A DNA stretch of 64,000 bases from an uncultured Tolumonas sp. (lineage in GTDB: Bacteria; Pseudomonadota; Gammaproteobacteria; Enterobacterales; Aeromonadaceae), in contig NZ_OY829945.1 of assembly GCF_963556105.2 (NCBI RefSeq), positions 74,501 through 138,500 on the forward strand, given 5' to 3'. The notes beneath the pieces are model-generated. The model saw only the letters and a program-made list of their open reading frames with translations, did no database searches and was not told the DNA's origin. Below are positions 34,255 through 43,707 of this stretch, piece by piece. Position 1 is the first letter of the stretch, and every line of letters starts with the position of its first letter. Made by a program: the position numbers and the translations under genes.

Positions 34255-34863
34255 GTGTTCCGCATCACCTCGTCCTGCAGCTTCCGGTTTCGCGAGAAGG
34301 CCTCCGTCTTCCTGACCGAGCTGCACCCGGCCGGGGACCCGGAGTCGCGCGCCGCCGTCCTGGCACAGCTGCGCAAGCGGGACTTCGATGCGAACCACCA
34401 CTGCTCGGCCTGGCGGCAGGGTGTACCCGTCGCCGGCCAGGGCTGCGACGACGACGGCGAGCCCTCGGGAACCGCGGGCGGACCCATGCTGCGCGTGCTC
34501 GAGGGAGAGCAGCTGACGGACGTCCTGGCCGTGTGCATCCGCTGGTTCGGCGGGACGAAGCTCGGGACCGGCGGTCTGGTGCGCGCCTACACCGAAGGCG
34601 TGCAGGGAGCCGTCGCGGAGGCGAGGGCCGGGGGCCTGCTCCAGGAGGTGCGCATCCTGCGCATAGGACGGATCTCGGTACCCGCGGAGCTGGCGCACCT
34701 GCCGTACGCGGCGCTGGGCGCCTTTCCCGAGGCGGAGATCGCGGGTCAGGACTTCACGGAGCAGGGCGTGGTGGTGACCTTCCGCATGCCGCCCGGACGC
34801 GAAGCACAGCTGGAGGCCCTCTGGCAGGAGCGGAGCCGGGGCGGGCGGATCCACTGGGAGTAG
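34255..34863 (+). CDS. YigZ/IMPACT family protein
   Basis: 202 aa with a GTG start. UPF0029 N-terminal domain: SFRFREKASVFLTEL, then HHCSAWRQGV, DDDGEPSGTAGGPML and VCIRWFGGTKLGTGGLVRAY, all diagnostic. A C-terminal ferredoxin-like domain (DUF1949 type) follows. IMPACT-family proteins are linked to translation control in eukaryotes; the bacterial role is unclear. Confidence 0.93.
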   Translation: MFRITSSCSFRFREKASVFLTELHPAGDPESRAAVLAQLRKRDFDANHHCSAWRQGVPVAGQGCDDDGEPSGTAGGPMLRVLEGEQLTDVLAVCIRWFGGTKLGTGGLVRAYTEGVQGAVAEARAGGLLQEVRILRIGRISVPAELAHLPYAALGAFPEAEIAGQDFTEQGVVVTFRMPPGREAQLEALWQERSRGGRIHWE

Positions 34864-34913
34864 CCGGCAGGGCGCTCCCTGCGCTAGGCTGAAACGGACC
34901 TGATGGAGTGTGC

Positions 34914-37556
34914 ATGCGCTGGATTTTCGCAACGCGCTGGATCGTCTTCGCCCTGCTGGCGGTGGGCCTGTCGGCAGCGCCGGCGGAGGTGGAGGCCGTG
35001 GCCGGCATGCCCTTCGGCGTGTGCGTCGTGCGCACAAACGGCCGTCCCGCGCAGGGAACCTGGCGCATGGCGGACTGGGAGGCGGCCCTCCGGGAGCCGG
35101 TGCCCGAGGCCTCGGGACGTGCGCTCTACCCCGCCCTGTCCCAGGAGGACGGCTCCCGCTACTTCCTCTTCCAGGGAACACAGCCGCTGGCGTTGAGCGT
35201 GGCGGGGGCCCCCCGCCAGGTCCCGCCGGAGACGGACGAAGCGCGGCACCGCGAGCTGCTCCAGGCCTGGTGGCGCGCCTACCAGCGCCAGGCGCAGCGG
35301 CTGGCCTCAGGGGACTACTACGAGCCGACTGCGGAGACCTACCTGACCGCCATGCTCGGCCGGCGCCTGGGGCTGGATACCCAGGACCTGCGCTACTGGC
35401 GCTGGTGGCGGAGCGACGGTGCCGACGACCTGGTGGGCCTGCTCCTGGGCACGGAATCCGTACGCCTGGCCATGCAGCGGCACACGGCCCTGGAGCCGCG
35501 CAGAAGCGATGAGCCCGCGGACCAGCCGCTGCCCAAGGCCGTCATGCCGCCGCCGATCAAGCTTCCCGCCTTCGATCGCGGCAAGTCCGTGGTGGAGCCC
35601 ATGGCCATGCGGGTGCCGCAGGAGTGCTTCTACCTGCGCTGCGGCTCCTTCGGGGACTTCCTCTGGCTGAAGGGCCTGCTGGACCACTGGGGCGGGGAGT
35701 TCCGCAATCTGGTGTCCACCCGGGGCGCGGACTACCGGATCGGCCCGCGGCTGGAGCGGCAGCTGGCCCTGCGGGAATCCAGCCTGGCCCGGGCCTTCGG
35801 CGGGCTGGCCGTGGGCGATGTCGCCCTGATCGGCACGGATCCCTTCTTCCGCGAGGGGTCGGCCGTGGGCGTGCTCTTCCATGCGAAGAACGCCTCGCTC
35901 CTGGCAGGGCACCTGACCGAACTCCGGAAGCAGGTCCAGGCCGGAGACAAGGCGGTCGCCGCCAGCTGCGTGAAGCTGGGCGACGTCACCTGCTCGCTGC
36001 TGAGCACCCCCGACAACGCGGTGCGGTCGTTCTACGCGGCCGACGGGGATTACCATCTGGTGACCAACTCCCGCTGGATCGCCGAGGCCTTCCTCCGCAC
36101 CGCCCAGGATCCCTCGCGCGCCCTGGGCAGCCTGGCCGAGTTCCGCTACGCCCGGAGCCTGGTGCGCGCGGACAAGGCGGGCCAGACCTTCGTATACCTC
36201 TCCGATCCCTTCTTCCGCAACCTGGTGGGCCCGGCCTACCGGGTGGAGATGACCCGCCGCGCGCAGTCCCTGGCCGAGCTGTCGGTGCTGCCCCTGGCCC
36301 GGCTCGCGGCGCGGGCGGAAGGCGCCACCGCGGACACCGTGCCGGAGCTGGTCGCCAAGGGCTATCTGCCTGAGGGCTTCGGAAACCGCGCGGACGGTTC
36401 CGGCCTGACGCAGGTGGATGGACAGGACCAGGACACCCTCCGGGGCGGCCGCGGTACCTTCCTGCCGGTGCCGGATATGCCGGTGCAGGCCCTGACGCGC
36501 CCGGAGGTGGAGGCCTACGAGCGTTTCGCCCAGGCCTACTCCCGGCTGTGGACGCGCATGGATCCGGTCTTCGGAACCCTTGCGCACATCCCAGCGACGG
36601 GCGGGCGGGAGAAGCTGTCCGTGGCGCTCCACATCAGTCCGTACGCCCGGTCCAGGTACGGCTTCTTCGAGCAGTTCCTCGGCCCCGCGAGCCCCTGGCG
36701 GCTGGCCGCCATCCCCGGCAACCTCCTCTCCGCGGAGCTGATGTTCACGGAGCGGTCCCTGATCGGGGAAGGACAGGAAGGCGCTCCGCCGGCCCGGGAT
36801 ACCCGGGACCGGCAGCGGCTCTTCGCGGGGCTGAGGGACTTCACAGTGCCCTTCAGCCTGGAGGCGGGCGAGTTGGTCCTGGGCACGGGCCGGACCGAGC
36901 TCCTGGAGTCCGGGGCCCAGGGCTACCTGGGCGTGCGCAAGCCGGCCGAGGGTGGCATTGCCAGCCTCCTGCTCCGGGAACGGGACGGGAAGCCGGATGC
37001 CCAGGGCTATGTGCGGCAGCCCCTGCCCTGGTCTGAGGACGAGGACCATACGCCCTGGGTCCGCAACTTTGGCGGGTTCACGGTGCTCGCCCCCGACAAG
37101 CGGATCCTGGCCTCCGTCACCCCGAAGCTGGCTTTCCAGAAGGCCGAGCGCCCGGCCCAGGTGCGCCTGGAGGTGGGCGATCTCTCCACGAGCCACCTCG
37201 GGCAGTTCCTCACGGCCGAGCTGTATGTCCGCGACCGCCGGACCTCCGCGGCCAACGCCATGCTCCTGGAGAACCTGGCCCGCCAGTTCCGGCTGCCGTC
37301 GGGAACGGCCCTGGAGACGGCGGAGCGGCTCCTGGACCAGAAGCTCGTCTGTCCCCTGGGTGGTACCTACCGGCAGGAGGCCTCCGGGCGCTGGATCTCC
37401 ACGGCCTGGGCCGAGCCGGAGCTCGGGGCCGTGGCAGCTGTGCCCAAGGGCTACCGGCATCCGGGCCTGGCATGGGTGAAAGGGCTGGCGCTGGAGTTCA
37501 GCCTGGAGCCGGACGTCCTCAGGACCCGCCTCGAACTCACCGTCCAGCACGAGTAG
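34914..37556 (+). CDS. Large secreted protein of unknown function
   Basis: 880 aa. I take the ATG at 34914 because GGAG lies 6 nt upstream; the GTG at 34908 is too close to it. A signal peptide covers about residues 1-26 (FALLAVGLSAAPAEVEA). No transmembrane segment follows, so it is probably periplasmic or surface. Recurring patterns such as ECFYLRCGSFGDFLWLKGLL, DVALIGTDPFFREGSAVGVLF, GDYHLVTNSRWIAEAFLRT and GQTFVYLSDPFFRNL suggest a large globular protein related to poorly characterised secreted families, but I recognise no enzyme motif. Convergent with the NlpC/P60 gene across repeat copy B. Confidence 0.7.
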   Translation: MRWIFATRWIVFALLAVGLSAAPAEVEAVAGMPFGVCVVRTNGRPAQGTWRMADWEAALREPVPEASGRALYPALSQEDGSRYFLFQGTQPLALSVAGAPRQVPPETDEARHRELLQAWWRAYQRQAQRLASGDYYEPTAETYLTAMLGRRLGLDTQDLRYWRWWRSDGADDLVGLLLGTESVRLAMQRHTALEPRRSDEPADQPLPKAVMPPPIKLPAFDRGKSVVEPMAMRVPQECFYLRCGSFGDFLWLKGLLDHWGGEFRNLVSTRGADYRIGPRLERQLALRESSLARAFGGLAVGDVALIGTDPFFREGSAVGVLFHAKNASLLAGHLTELRKQVQAGDKAVAASCVKLGDVTCSLLSTPDNAVRSFYAADGDYHLVTNSRWIAEAFLRTAQDPSRALGSLAEFRYARSLVRADKAGQTFVYLSDPFFRNLVGPAYRVEMTRRAQSLAELSVLPLARLAARAEGATADTVPELVAKGYLPEGFGNRADGSGLTQVDGQDQDTLRGGRGTFLPVPDMPVQALTRPEVEAYERFAQAYSRLWTRMDPVFGTLAHIPATGGREKLSVALHISPYARSRYGFFEQFLGPASPWRLAAIPGNLLSAELMFTERSLIGEGQEGAPPARDTRDRQRLFAGLRDFTVPFSLEAGELVLGTGRTELLESGAQGYLGVRKPAEGGIASLLLRERDGKPDAQGYVRQPLPWSEDEDHTPWVRNFGGFTVLAPDKRILASVTPKLAFQKAERPAQVRLEVGDLSTSHLGQFLTAELYVRDRRTSAANAMLLENLARQFRLPSGTALETAERLLDQKLVCPLGGTYRQEASGRWISTAWAEPELGAVAAVPKGYRHPGLAWVKGLALEFSLEPDVLRTRLELTVQHE

Positions 37557-37585
37557 AGGCCCCAACAAGGACAGGAAAAGCAAAA

Positions 37586-37700
37586 GCCTCAACACCAAGG
37601 ACACCAGGTAGGCACCAAGGAGCACCAAGAAAAGCAAAAGAAGAAATGCTTTTCCTGGTGCTCCCTGGTGATTTTTTCTTGGCGTTCTTGATGTTAAGTC
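37586..37700. repeat. Palindromic CACCAAG/CTTGGTG intergenic repeat, copy B
   Basis: Left arm: CAACACCAAGGACACC, GGCACCAAGGAGCACCAAG and GAAAAGC (37590-37638). Right arm: GCTTTTCCTGGTGCTCCCTGG then TTTCTTGG and GTTCTTGATG (to about 37695). This is the most diverged copy; several CTTGGTG units have decayed. It lies between the convergent 880-aa and NlpC/P60 genes. Confidence 0.8.
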
Positions 37701-37703
37701 TTT

Positions 37704-38477
37704 TCAGAGGTAGGTCCGCGCGCCCACGAAGGTCTTCCGGAAGTAGGCATCGGACAGGGACTCCCGGCAGATGCTCCTGCCCCGGCCGGGAGCGTGGATG
37801 AAGGTCCCGTCCCCCAGGTAGAGCGCCACGTGCGAGACCTGCCCGGTCCCGTTGGTGGCGAAGAAGAGCAGGTCGCCCCGCCGGAGCTGGTCCATGGTCG
37901 CGGGGCTGCCCGCCTCGAACTGTTCCCGGGAAGAGCGGGGAAGGCGCAGGCCGTTGAGGCGGTAGACGGACATGGTGAGCCCGCTGCAGTCGAAGCCCGA
38001 GGATGAGGTTCCACCCCAGAGGTAGGGCACCCCGAGGTAGCCCCGTGCGGTCTCCACCAGGTTGGCCCGCAGGGCCTCCTCGTTCTCGGGCCGGGGACGG
38101 GGCAGGGGCGGCTCCTCGGGCGCCACCACGTAGTATTCCCGGATGGTCCCCGCGGCCTTCAGGGCCTCGGCCCGGGCGCGGGCGGCCTCGCGGGTGGGGA
38201 AGTCGCCGAACCGGACCTTGTAGAGCCCCTGGGACGCGAAGAAGGTGGCCTCCAGTCCCTGGGCCTGGAGGGACTCGGAGAGCCGGGCCGCGTTCTCGGC
38301 CTGGGCGAAGGCGCCCGCCTGGATGGTATAGCCCAGGCGGGCCAGCGGGCGCACCGCCGGAGCAGGGGTCGGCGCCGGCGGCCGCGGGGCCGTCTCCACG
38401 GCCCTGGGCCCCTGCCAGCAGCCGGAGAGGGCGAGCGCCAGGGCGGCCAGGATGGGGACTCGGAAACGGGGAGGCAT
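37704..38477 (-). CDS. NlpC/P60 endopeptidase lipoprotein with SPOR domain
   Basis: 257 aa. Lipoprotein signal with lipobox LSGC (Cys20), then a Pro/Ala-rich linker, a SPOR domain at about residues 47-118 ([40 protein letters not shown]) that binds denuded glycan strands, and an NlpC/P60 domain at about 140-257: Cys164 in GFDCSGL, His216 in SHVALYLG and His228 in IHAPG. It cleaves peptidoglycan stem peptides, probably at division sites given SPOR. Confidence 0.92.
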   Translation of the reverse strand: MPPRFRVPILAALALALSGCWQGPRAVETAPRPPAPTPAPAVRPLARLGYTIQAGAFAQAENAARLSESLQAQGLEATFFASQGLYKVRFGDFPTREAARARAEALKAAGTIREYYVVAPEEPPLPRPRPENEEALRANLVETARGYLGVPYLWGGTSSSGFDCSGLTMSVYRLNGLRLPRSSREQFEAGSPATMDQLRRGDLLFFATNGTGQVSHVALYLGDGTFIHAPGRGRSICRESLSDAYFRKTFVGARTYL

Positions 38478-38633
38478 CGGAAACCCTCCGGGGGATTAGG
38501 TATTTTTCTCGAACTAACGGGAAATGACCAAGGTGGTTTAGAATGGGAGCTTCGTTGAGAATTGAAACATTCTGCCGATCCCGGAATCATTCATTATCAA
38601 TCCAAGGGATCGCAGCCTGGACCAGGAGGCCCC

Positions 38634-39986
38634 ATGGCGTCGGTTCTTCGCAAGCCCTTCCTCGCTCCCCTGACCCTCTGGCTGGCTTCGGCCGCCCTGG
38701 CGCCCCAGGCCTCCGCCTCGGGCTTCCAGCTGCGGGAGCAGAGCCCTTCGGCCCAGGGCACCGCCTTCGCGGGCGTGACCGCCGGGGGCATGGACATCGG
38801 CAGCATGTTCTTCAACCCCGCGACCATGACCCTGGCCACGGGCAACGAGGCCGTGATCGGCCTCAGCGAAGTGATGCCCACGGCCAAGCTGACCGGCGCC
38901 TCCGCGACCCGGGCGGCGGGGAGCACCATCTCGGGCGCCTCCAGCACGGGAAACACCGCCCAGAGCGCCGTGCTTCCCAACCTGTACGCCCTCTGGAGCC
39001 TGAGCCCGGACCTGAAGCTGGGCCTCTCCGTGAACGCCCCCTTCGGGCTGGTGACGGATCATGAGAGCAGCTTCATCGGCCGCTACCACGCCCTGAAGTC
39101 CGATCTCGAGGTGGTGGACTACGCCCCCAGCCTCGCCTACCGCATCAACCCGCAGTGGTCCGTGGGCATGGCCCTCGTGGCCCGGAAGGCGGATGCCACC
39201 CTCTCGAATGCCGCTGACTTCGGTGCCGGCGTCGGGGCGCCGGGCGCCCTTGACGGGCTCGCCACGGTGAAGGGCAGCAAGTGGGGCTTCGGCTACCGGC
39301 TGGGCGTGACTTTCGAACCCACCAGCAAGATGCGGCTCGGCCTCGCCTACCACTCCGCCATGAAGATGACCCTGAGCGGCAACGCCACCTTCCAGTTCAA
39401 CCCCCTGACCTCTCCGGCGGTGGTCGCCGGACTGCAGGCGAGCCACTACGTGGATGGCGGCGCGACTGCCGACCTGCACCTGCCGAGCACCACCTCCCTG
39501 GGGATCCGCGTGGAGGCCACGGACCGGCTGGCCATCCTGGGCGAGCTCCAGCGGACCCAATGGTCCACCTTCAAGGAACTCCGCGTGAAGTTCGACTCGG
39601 GCCTGAAGGACTCGGTCACCGAGGAGAACTGGCAGGACACCTGGTTCCTGGCCCTGGGCCTGGAGTGGAAGGCCACGGACAAGCTCGTCCTGCGCACCGG
39701 CCTCGCCTACGACCAGAGCGCGGTGAAGGATGAGTACCGCACTCCCCGCATCCCGGACGGGGACCGCACCTGGGTGTCCGTGGGTGCGGGCTACGCCTTC
39801 ACCAAGCGCTTCTCCATGGATGCGGCCTACACCCACATCTTCGTGAAGGACGGTCCCATGGAGCTGAAGGCCGTGCCCGCGGGCTACACCGCGGCCACCA
39901 GCCCGAACACCGCCCGGGGCAACCTGAGCGGCACCTACCAGGACAGCATCGACATTCTCTCGATCCAGGCGCGCTTCCAGTTCTGA
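38634..39986 (+). CDS. OmpP1/FadL-family outer membrane transporter
   Basis: 450 aa from the ATG at 38634 with AGGAGG upstream; an in-frame upstream extension is not supported. Signal peptide about residues 1-26 ending ASASG. The mature N-terminus FQLREQSPSAQGTAFAGVTAG is the FadL hatch motif, with NPATMTL nearby. Alternating beta strands follow, and the C-terminus IQARFQF ends in phenylalanine as outer-membrane barrels do. Imports long-chain fatty acids or hydrophobic compounds. Monocistronic, ahead of hypD. Confidence 0.92.
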   Translation: MASVLRKPFLAPLTLWLASAALAPQASASGFQLREQSPSAQGTAFAGVTAGGMDIGSMFFNPATMTLATGNEAVIGLSEVMPTAKLTGASATRAAGSTISGASSTGNTAQSAVLPNLYALWSLSPDLKLGLSVNAPFGLVTDHESSFIGRYHALKSDLEVVDYAPSLAYRINPQWSVGMALVARKADATLSNAADFGAGVGAPGALDGLATVKGSKWGFGYRLGVTFEPTSKMRLGLAYHSAMKMTLSGNATFQFNPLTSPAVVAGLQASHYVDGGATADLHLPSTTSLGIRVEATDRLAILGELQRTQWSTFKELRVKFDSGLKDSVTEENWQDTWFLALGLEWKATDKLVLRTGLAYDQSAVKDEYRTPRIPDGDRTWVSVGAGYAFTKRFSMDAAYTHIFVKDGPMELKAVPAGYTAATSPNTARGNLSGTYQDSIDILSIQARFQF

Positions 39987-40067
39987 TCCCGATTTCCGTC
40001 ACCGGGCCCGCGCGGGATGCTTCAAACTCGTGCGTGGGCCCGGTGTCGTCCGGGCCGGGGAGGCCGG

Positions 40068-41159
40068 ATGAAGTTCCTTGACGAGTACCGGGACGGGGCT
40101 GCCGCGCGGCGCTTCGTGGAGGCCATCCGCCGCGAGGTGACCCGCCCCTGGAGCCTCATGGAGGTCTGCGGGGGCCAGACCCACAGCATCGTCCGCTTCG
40201 GCCTCGATGAGCTGCTGCCCCCGGAGATCAACCTCATCCATGGTCCCGGCTGCCCGGTCTGCGTCACGCCCGTCGAGCTCATCGACAAGGCCGTGGCCAT
40301 CGCCCAGCGTCCTGAGGTGATCTTCTGCTCCTTCGGCGACATGCTGCGGGTCCCGGGCACGGCCTCGGACCTCTTCGGCGTGAAGAGCCGGGGTGGGGAC
40401 GTGCGGATCGTCTACTCGCCCCTGGACTGCCTGAAGATCGCCGAGGAGAACTCCGGCCGGCAGGTGGTGTTCTTCGCGGTGGGCTTCGAGACCACGGCAC
40501 CGGCCAACGCCATGTCGGTCTTCGAGGCCCGGCGACGGGGGCTGGAGAACTACTCCATCCTGGTCTCCCACGTCCTGGTGCCCCCGGCCCTGGAAGCGGT
40601 GCTGGCCTCGCCCCAGCGGCGGGTGGACGGCTTCATCGCCGCGGGCCACGTGTGCAGCATCATGGGCACGGCGGAGTACGTGCCCCTGGCCGAGAAGCAC
40701 AAGGTGCCCATCGTGGTGGCGGGCTTCGAGCCCGTGGACCTGCTCCAGGCCATCCACATGCTGGTCAGGCAGCTCGAGGCGGGCCGCCACGAGGTCGAGA
40801 ACCAGTACGAACGGGTGGTGCGCGCCGAGGGCAACCGCCCGGCCCAGGAGCTCATCCAGTCCGTGTTCGAGGTGCGGGACCGGGCCTGGCGCGGGATCGG
40901 CGTGATCCCGCAGAGCGGGTGGGGCCTGCGCCCGGAGTACGCCGCCTTCGACGCCGAGCTGCGCTTCCAGGTGGAGGGGGTCGGCGGCCCCGAGTCCACC
41001 GAGTGCCAGAGCGGCCTCGTGCTGCAGGGCATCATCAAGCCCCACCAGTGCCCGGCCTTCGGCACCCGCTGTACCCCGGACAACCCGCTCGGTGCGACCA
41101 TGGTGAGCAACGAAGGGGCCTGCGCGGCCTACTACCGCTACCGGCGCCACGAGAAATAA
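40068..41159 (+). CDS. hypD: Hydrogenase maturation protein HypD
   Basis: 363 aa from the ATG at 40068. Scaffold, with HypC, for assembly of the Fe(CN)2CO unit of [NiFe]-hydrogenases. Conserved motifs: [22 protein letters not shown] (Fe-binding cysteines), [22 protein letters not shown], and the C-terminal 4Fe-4S cysteines in [17 protein letters not shown] and [11 protein letters not shown]. hypE follows after 21 bp. hypA, B, C, F and hydrogenase structural genes are not in this window. Confidence 0.97.
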   Translation: MKFLDEYRDGAAARRFVEAIRREVTRPWSLMEVCGGQTHSIVRFGLDELLPPEINLIHGPGCPVCVTPVELIDKAVAIAQRPEVIFCSFGDMLRVPGTASDLFGVKSRGGDVRIVYSPLDCLKIAEENSGRQVVFFAVGFETTAPANAMSVFEARRRGLENYSILVSHVLVPPALEAVLASPQRRVDGFIAAGHVCSIMGTAEYVPLAEKHKVPIVVAGFEPVDLLQAIHMLVRQLEAGRHEVENQYERVVRAEGNRPAQELIQSVFEVRDRAWRGIGVIPQSGWGLRPEYAAFDAELRFQVEGVGGPESTECQSGLVLQGIIKPHQCPAFGTRCTPDNPLGATMVSNEGACAAYYRYRRHEK

Positions 41160-41180
41160 CCTCCCCTCCCAGGCCGATCC

Positions 41181-42221
41181 ATGGATTTCGAACTCAACTG
41201 TCCCCTGCCCATGCGCCACGACACCATCCAGCTCGCCCACGGGGGCGGGGGGAGGATCATGCGGGAGCTGCTGGAAAAGGTGATGCTCCCCGCCTTCCAC
41301 AACCCGGCCCTGGACGCGCGGCACGACGCGGCCCTGCTGGACCTGGGCGGGGTGCGCGTGGCCTTCACCACGGACACCTACGTGGTGAAGCCCCGCTTCT
41401 TCCCCGGGGGCAACATCGGCAAGCTGGCGGTCTACGGTACGGTGAACGACCTGGCCATGGGCGGGGCCGTGCCGAAGTGGCTGAGCGTGGGCATGGTGCT
41501 CGAGGAGGGCTATCCGGTCGAGGAGCTGCGCCAGGTGGTGGAGGCCATGCGGGCGGCGGCGGCCGAGTGCGGTGTGGCCATCGTCACCGGTGATACCAAG
41601 GTGGTGGACCGGGGCAAGGGCGACGGGGTGTTCATCAACACTGCGGGCATCGGTGTCGTGCCCGGTGGCGTCGACATCGGTCCCCATCGCGTCGAGCCCG
41701 GGGATGCCGTGCTCGTGAGCGGAGACGTGGGCCGCCACGGCATCGCCGTCATGAGCGTGCGCGAGGGCCTGGCCTTCGAGACTCCCATCGAGAGCGACTG
41801 CGCGCCGGTGCACGGCCTGGCCGCGGCCCTCCTGGAGGGGGGCGTGGACGTCCACTGCATGCGCGATCCCACCCGGGGCGGCCTCGCTTCGGTGCTCAAC
41901 GAGATCGCCACGGATGCTTCGGTGGGCATCGAGGCCGTGGAGGCGGATATCCCCGTGCAGGAAGGGGTGGCGGGGGCCTGCGAGATGCTGGGGCTGGACC
42001 CGCTCTACGTGGCCTGCGAGGGGCGCATGGTGGCCTTCGTGCCTGGGGCCCAGGCGGAGCGGGCGTTGGAACGCCTGCGCTCGGCGAAGGGCGGGGAAGG
42101 CGCGGCCCGCATCGGCACCGTCACCGGGGAGGACCGGGGCACGGTGCTGCTCCGCACGGCCCTGGGCACCCGGCGGATCCTGGACCTCCTCTCCGGCGAG
42201 CAGCTGCCGCGGATCTGCTGA
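41181..42221 (+). CDS. hypE: Hydrogenase maturation protein HypE
   Basis: 346-aa carbamoyl dehydratase of the PurM/AIR-synthase fold that makes the thiocyanate donor of cyanide ligands. Marks: LAHGGGGRIMRELLEKV, FTTDTYVVKPRFFPGGNIGKL (ATP-binding), GDTKVVDRGKGDG, MRDPTRGGLASVLNEIA and the invariant C-terminal PRIC whose Cys carries the carbamoyl group. Co-transcribed with hypD; followed by repeat copy C. Confidence 0.97.
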   Translation: MDFELNCPLPMRHDTIQLAHGGGGRIMRELLEKVMLPAFHNPALDARHDAALLDLGGVRVAFTTDTYVVKPRFFPGGNIGKLAVYGTVNDLAMGGAVPKWLSVGMVLEEGYPVEELRQVVEAMRAAAAECGVAIVTGDTKVVDRGKGDGVFINTAGIGVVPGGVDIGPHRVEPGDAVLVSGDVGRHGIAVMSVREGLAFETPIESDCAPVHGLAAALLEGGVDVHCMRDPTRGGLASVLNEIATDASVGIEAVEADIPVQEGVAGACEMLGLDPLYVACEGRMVAFVPGAQAERALERLRSAKGGEGAARIGTVTGEDRGTVLLRTALGTRRILDLLSGEQLPRIC

Positions 42222-42244
42222 AGGTGGTTCGCATCCAGCAGGAA

Positions 42245-42370
42245 AGAATTCAACACCAAGTTCACCAAGAAAAGAACACCAAGGGGCACCAAGGAAAGCA
42301 GTTCTTCTTTGCTTTTCTTGGTGGCCTTGGTGCCTCCCTGGTGCCCTTGGTGGTAGAGCTTCTATCTTTT
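42245..42370. repeat. Palindromic CACCAAG/CTTGGTG intergenic repeat, copy C
   Basis: Left arm units CACCAAG near 42254, 42263, 42278 and 42288, with GGGGCACCAAGGAAAGC; right arm GCTTTTCTTGGTGGCCTTGG, then CTGGTGCCCTTGGTGG (42311-42353). Same order and spacing as copies A and D. It lies between convergent hypE and the LytTR gene. Confidence 0.85.
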
Positions 42371-42386
42371 GAAATCGGGTCTCCGG

Positions 42387-42821
42387 CTAGGTCAGTCCCA
42401 GACTCTGCTTGAGCTTCGGGACAGCCCCTCGGGTGACCTCCAGGTCCATGCCGCCGGCGATCCGGACCTCGGCCCGGCCGCCCTCGGTCATCTTCAGGCC
42501 CAGGACCACGTCCGGCCTCAGCAGCAGGTGGCGCTGGATCCGCTGGAAGGGCTCGTGGGGGAAGGCCGCCTCCACCTCGATGAGGCGGGTCCAGGAGGTG
42601 CGGAACTTCTGCCCCGCCCAGGCGTAGACGACCTCCCGGGACACTTCGAAGTGGGTCACTTTCTTCAGGTCGAGGAAGACCCAGCCCTCTCCGGCCTTGA
42701 CCGGGAACCGTGTGGGCGCGTTTCGCTCGAGCACCTGCTTCAGCAGATCGAGCGCGGCGGCCAGGTCGAGGGCGGGAGAAGACTGGATGGGATCATGACG
42801 GATGGCAAGGGGCTGCAGCAT
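42387..42821 (-). CDS. Stand-alone LytTR DNA-binding protein
   Basis: 144 aa. Residues about 40-142 match LytTR: WVFLDLKKVTHFEVSREVVY, FRTSWTRLIEVEAAFPHEPF, QRIQRHLLLRPDVVLGL and MDLEVTRGAVPKLKQSLG. There is no receiver domain, so it is not a classical AlgR/AgrA response regulator; the first ~40 residues are helical. A CTTAAG-N5-CTTAAG box lies 39 bp upstream of the ATG, the same box as at the neighbouring two-component operon, implying it belongs to that regulon. Confidence 0.82.
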   Translation of the reverse strand: MLQPLAIRHDPIQSSPALDLAAALDLLKQVLERNAPTRFPVKAGEGWVFLDLKKVTHFEVSREVVYAWAGQKFRTSWTRLIEVEAAFPHEPFQRIQRHLLLRPDVVLGLKMTEGGRAEVRIAGGMDLEVTRGAVPKLKQSLGLT

Positions 42822-42859
42822 GGGATCTCCATGGAACCCTGCCAGTGTTCCGGATCCTC

Positions 42860-42876
42860 CTTAAGGTTTGCTTAAG
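42860..42876. promoter_or_regulatory. PmrA/QseB-type box upstream of the LytTR gene
   Basis: CTTAAG-GTTTG-CTTAAG, a perfect match to the (C/T)TTAA(G/T)-N5-(C/T)TTAA(G/T) box bound by PmrA/QseB-subfamily OmpR regulators. It sits 39-55 bp upstream of the LytTR start and 7-23 bp beyond the mipA-like stop. Confidence 0.72.
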
Positions 42877-42882
42877 GCGGAT

Positions 42883-43707
42883 TCAGAATTTATAGAGCAG
42901 GGCGACACTGGCGGACGTCCCGCTGCGCCGCCGCGTCAGGGGGCTGTCGGCGGCATCGCCGAGGAGCCTCGAGTAGCCGAGGGAGCCGCTGGCGACCCAC
43001 CTCGGGCCAAGGGACCAGTTGAGGGTGGCGCCGAGCTTGGCCTCACTGAAGCCCCCGGATGGTTCATAGGGCAGGGCCTCCCGGGCGGACAGGTCCGAGG
43101 AGCCTGCCGCCCTCAGCGCCTGCCGGCGGGCTGCCTGCTCTCCCGTGACGCCGAAGGCCCAGGCCTCGTGCTCCGCGTTTCCCCAGACCCCGGTGGCAGC
43201 CAGCTGGAGTCCAAGCCGCTCCGTGAGCGGGAAAGACCGCTCCACCTCCAGGGCCCCGGTCCAGCCGGCCCGGTCGCGGGCTCCCTTCAGGAGCTCCAGG
43301 CTGGTCTGCACCACGCCCAGATCCAGCATCGCCTCGACCCCCCCGAAGAGGCAGCTCCTCCGGTCGCCCATTCCGGCCAGGGCCCGTGCGTCGCTCTCCT
43401 TCCGGGTCTCTGCCTGGACCACCAGCACCCCGAGGGTGAGCTTCTCCGTGTGCACGGGCCGGAGGTAGAGACCGTAGCCGTCGACGGAACGGGCGCCGCC
43501 AAGGCCGACGATGCCCTTGTAGTCGAAGGTGGCGAAGGGGGAGCAGGACCGTCGAACCTCGTCGGAGCCCGGGTACCGGGGGGCGCGCCCCGCTGTGATC
43601 CCGGCCATGATGTGCCAGCCGGAGGGGGCGGCCTGGGCCGAGGCGGGGCCGGCGATCAGGCAAGCCAGCAGGGGGAGGGTCGCACGAAGGGGGAAGGCTG
43701 CTTTCAA
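42883..43707 (-). CDS. MipA/OmpV family outer membrane protein
   Basis: 274 aa. I choose the TTG at 43707, preceded by GGAG at 7 nt, because it opens a clean signal peptide (LPLLACLIAGPASAQA). The mature protein starts WHIMAGITAGRAPRYPGSDE, the characteristic MipA/OmpV opening. Amphipathic strands follow, ending ASVALLYKF with terminal Phe, typical of barrels. A longer frame upstream crosses the regulatory region. Divergent from the two-component system; OmpV/MipA proteins are often under such control. Confidence 0.82.
   Translation of the reverse strand: MKAAFPLRATLPLLACLIAGPASAQAAPSGWHIMAGITAGRAPRYPGSDEVRRSCSPFATFDYKGIVGLGGARSVDGYGLYLRPVHTEKLTLGVLVVQAETRKESDARALAGMGDRRSCLFGGVEAMLDLGVVQTSLELLKGARDRAGWTGALEVERSFPLTERLGLQLAATGVWGNAEHEAWAFGVTGEQAARRQALRAAGSSDLSAREALPYEPSGGFSEAKLGATLNWSLGPRWVASGSLGYSRLLGDAADSPLTRRRSGTSASVALLYKF

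Noticed and set aside
34867-34882. Terminator hairpin GCAGGG-CGCT-CCCTGC after yigZ
   Set aside because: Only a 6-bp stem without a T tract, directly before the next gene's ribosome site; too weak to list.
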